Under the pieces are notes generated by a model. It made no database searches and had not been told where the DNA came from. It saw only the letters and a list, made by a program, of their open reading frames with translations. Shown here one piece after another: positions 5,611 to 6,901 of a DNA stretch of 6,901 bases. Within the stretch, counting starts at the first letter, position 1. Each line of letters begins with the position of its first letter. The translations under genes and the position numbers were made by a program. Source of the stretch: CAZADH01 sp964483805 (GTDB lineage Bacteria; Muiribacteriota; Ozemobacteria; Ozemobacterales; Ozemobacteraceae); contig CAZADH010000311.1 in assembly GCA_964483805.1 (NCBI GenBank), forward strand, positions 1 to 6,901. Reading direction: 5' to 3'.

Positions 5611-6901
5611 ATGGCGTCCTCTCTATTGTCCAGTATTGGTCGGCGAGTGCTGCCCGGCAGTCTGTTCGGTCGCCTGTTTCTTTCGATCTGCGGCATTTCG
5701 CTCAGTTCGATTGTGATCGCCGGCCTGTGGTTCTGGACGCAGGCATTCACGCGCCTCGACGAGGAAGCCAACCGCCGGCTCCTGAGCGCGGCCCGGCTCG
5801 CCGCCGCAGAGATCGAGGGGCTGCCGGCCGACACCGAGAACGGCACGATCGCAACCGCCACCCTGATCCGACTCGTGCGCCCGGGCAGTGCCCTGGGTTG
5901 GATCCAGAACGCCTATTGCGTTGATGTGCGCCCTGCACGCCCCCGTTTCCTCGCCCTGGCCGCGGCCGCACCCGATGCGAATGCGGCCTTGTTGCCGCCC
6001 ACCCCCGACGACATTGAAGACCTCCTCGACGATGCACTGCCGTCGCTCGACGCCGGTCGCCCGGCCTTCCCCGATCCGCGCAAGCTCGGCGGCGGACGTC
6101 ATGTGAAGATCGTGCTGCTGCCGATGACCGACAGCGATGGCCTGCTCGGCGGCGTCATCGGACTGGAAGCCGACATGCGCTACCTCGACCTGTCGGTGTG
6201 GCTGACCAACACCATGCTGCGCCTCGGAGCCCTGACCATGCTGGTGTCGATCGTCACCGCCTGGCTGCTCGCCCGCGGCCTGTCGCGTCGCGTTGAGCGC
6301 CTGCTGATCGCGCTCGACCAGGTGGGCCGTCGCCAGGCGCCAACGCCCGAACCGATCGGTATTCGCGAGCTCGAGACGTTGCGGCTCGGCCTCGAAAGGC
6401 TCGGCGACGACATCCGCACCGGCGACCGACGCGTGCGCGAGATCTATGAGGAGAAACTGTCGGAACTCTCGTTCACCGGCGCGGCCATCGCCCATGAGAT
6501 CCGCAACCCGCTGGCGGCGGCCGAGTTGCACCTCGGCCTCTGGCGACGTCGCCTGCCCCCCGGCAGCCCCGAGATCGAGGCTTTCGGCGAGATCAGCGGC
6601 AGCATGCAGGCGATCAAGACCCTGACCGACCGGTTTCTCGATTATTCGCGGCGAGCCGTGCCCAAGCCGACACCCCTCGACCTGGGCGCCACCCTGGCCG
6701 ATTGGCTGGCTTCCCGGCAGCTTGCGGTCGAACGGTGTCGTGTCGACGCCCGCGTTGATCGAGGCACCATCCTGCACGCCGACCCCTTGATGTTGCGCCA
6801 GATTCTCGACAACCTGCTCAACAATGCCCTGGAAGCGCGCGCAACCGGACTGGTCGTCACCCTGACCACCACGACCGCCAACGGCAGCTTTACCTTGTAT
6901 T
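5611..6901 (+). CDS. HAMP-type sensor histidine kinase, C-terminus cut off
   Basis: Partial; 430 residues are visible and the frame is open at the right edge. Order: Arg-containing cytoplasmic tail; membrane helix about 22-42; extracytoplasmic sensor domain about 43-195, no named fold recognised; second membrane helix about 200-221; HAMP-like linker about 222-285 (LARGLSRRVERLL); HisKA dimerisation domain with H-box FTGAAIAH295EIRNPLAAAEL, H295 being the expected phosphorylation site; then the start of the ATPase domain with N-box LRQILDNLLNN405ALEA. The remaining G-boxes lie beyond the window. The partner response regulator is not visible and may follow. ATG at 5611 is the only reasonable start: no earlier in-frame start codon is near. 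AGGA is only 2 nt before it, too close for a normal Shine-Dalgarno. The gene is divergent from a small exported protein, so the kinase could sense an envelope signal tied to that protein; this is inference from position. Confidence 0.94.
   Translation, partial: MASSLLSSIGRRVLPGSLFGRLFLSICGISLSSIVIAGLWFWTQAFTRLDEEANRRLLSAARLAAAEIEGLPADTENGTIATATLIRLVRPGSALGWIQNAYCVDVRPARPRFLALAAAAPDANAALLPPTPDDIEDLLDDALPSLDAGRPAFPDPRKLGGGRHVKIVLLPMTDSDGLLGGVIGLEADMRYLDLSVWLTNTMLRLGALTMLVSIVTAWLLARGLSRRVERLLIALDQVGRRQAPTPEPIGIRELETLRLGLERLGDDIRTGDRRVREIYEEKLSELSFTGAAIAHEIRNPLAAAELHLGLWRRRLPPGSPEIEAFGEISGSMQAIKTLTDRFLDYSRRAVPKPTPLDLGATLADWLASRQLAVERCRVDARVDRGTILHADPLMLRQILDNLLNNALEARATGLVVTLTTTTANGSFTLY

Noticed and set aside
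5623..6777. A 384-codon minus-strand frame opposite the histidine kinase
   Set aside because: The plus-strand kinase has all its expected motifs there, and the antisense product is a Gly/Gln/Ala/Arg-rich shadow.

Overview
The window is GC-rich bacterial DNA (roughly 60-65% by eye). Seven protein-coding genes use nearly all of it, two of them cut by the window edges. A prepilin peptidase, two periplasm-facing membrane sensors and two exported proteins with cleavable-looking signal peptides point to a diderm (Gram-negative) bacterium. Three places carry good matches to sigma70-type -35/-10 promoters with 16-17 bp spacers. Nothing here lets me name the genus or phylum safely. There is no rRNA, tRNA, CRISPR array, transposase or obvious prophage gene.

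Left half, all minus strand (reads right to left): an agmatinase/arginase-family ureohydrolase (2602-3543) is followed after 9 nt by a type IV prepilin peptidase (1771-2592). After 120 nt comes a 2H-phosphoesterase (LigT/2'-5' RNA ligase-like) protein (949-1650), which overlaps by 4 nt (GTGA) a membrane sensor with a periplasmic c-type-haem domain and a PAS domain (1-952, C-terminus outside the window). Spacing and strand suggest one transcription unit, driven by a strong promoter at 3639-3667. The four products share no obvious pathway. The prepilin peptidase and the haem/PAS sensor could both bear on surface behaviour, but that is inference.

Middle: 3544-3912 is about 370 nt without a convincing gene. 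It contains the operon promoter and a dense cluster of perfect GC-rich hairpins flanked by direct and inverted repeats. A plus-strand exported protein (3913-4938) follows, with TPR-like helices and an unrecognised C-terminal domain.

Right part: a small exported protein with an Ala/Gly/Ser/Val-rich tail (4992-5468, minus) converges on the TPR protein. It is divergent from a HAMP-type sensor histidine kinase (5611 to the right edge, plus). The 142-nt divergent region holds two facing promoters and an inverted repeat that could be an operator.

The most interesting non-coding signals are the hairpin cluster at 3671-3863, an identical 10-mer at the -35 boxes of two separate minus-strand promoters, and two plus-strand genes whose -10 boxes lie so close to the ATG that their mRNAs would be leaderless or nearly so. 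I did not find a clearly new multi-gene system. The best candidates for something undescribed are the mixed-function operon, the degenerate cysteine region of the prepilin peptidase and the hairpin cluster.
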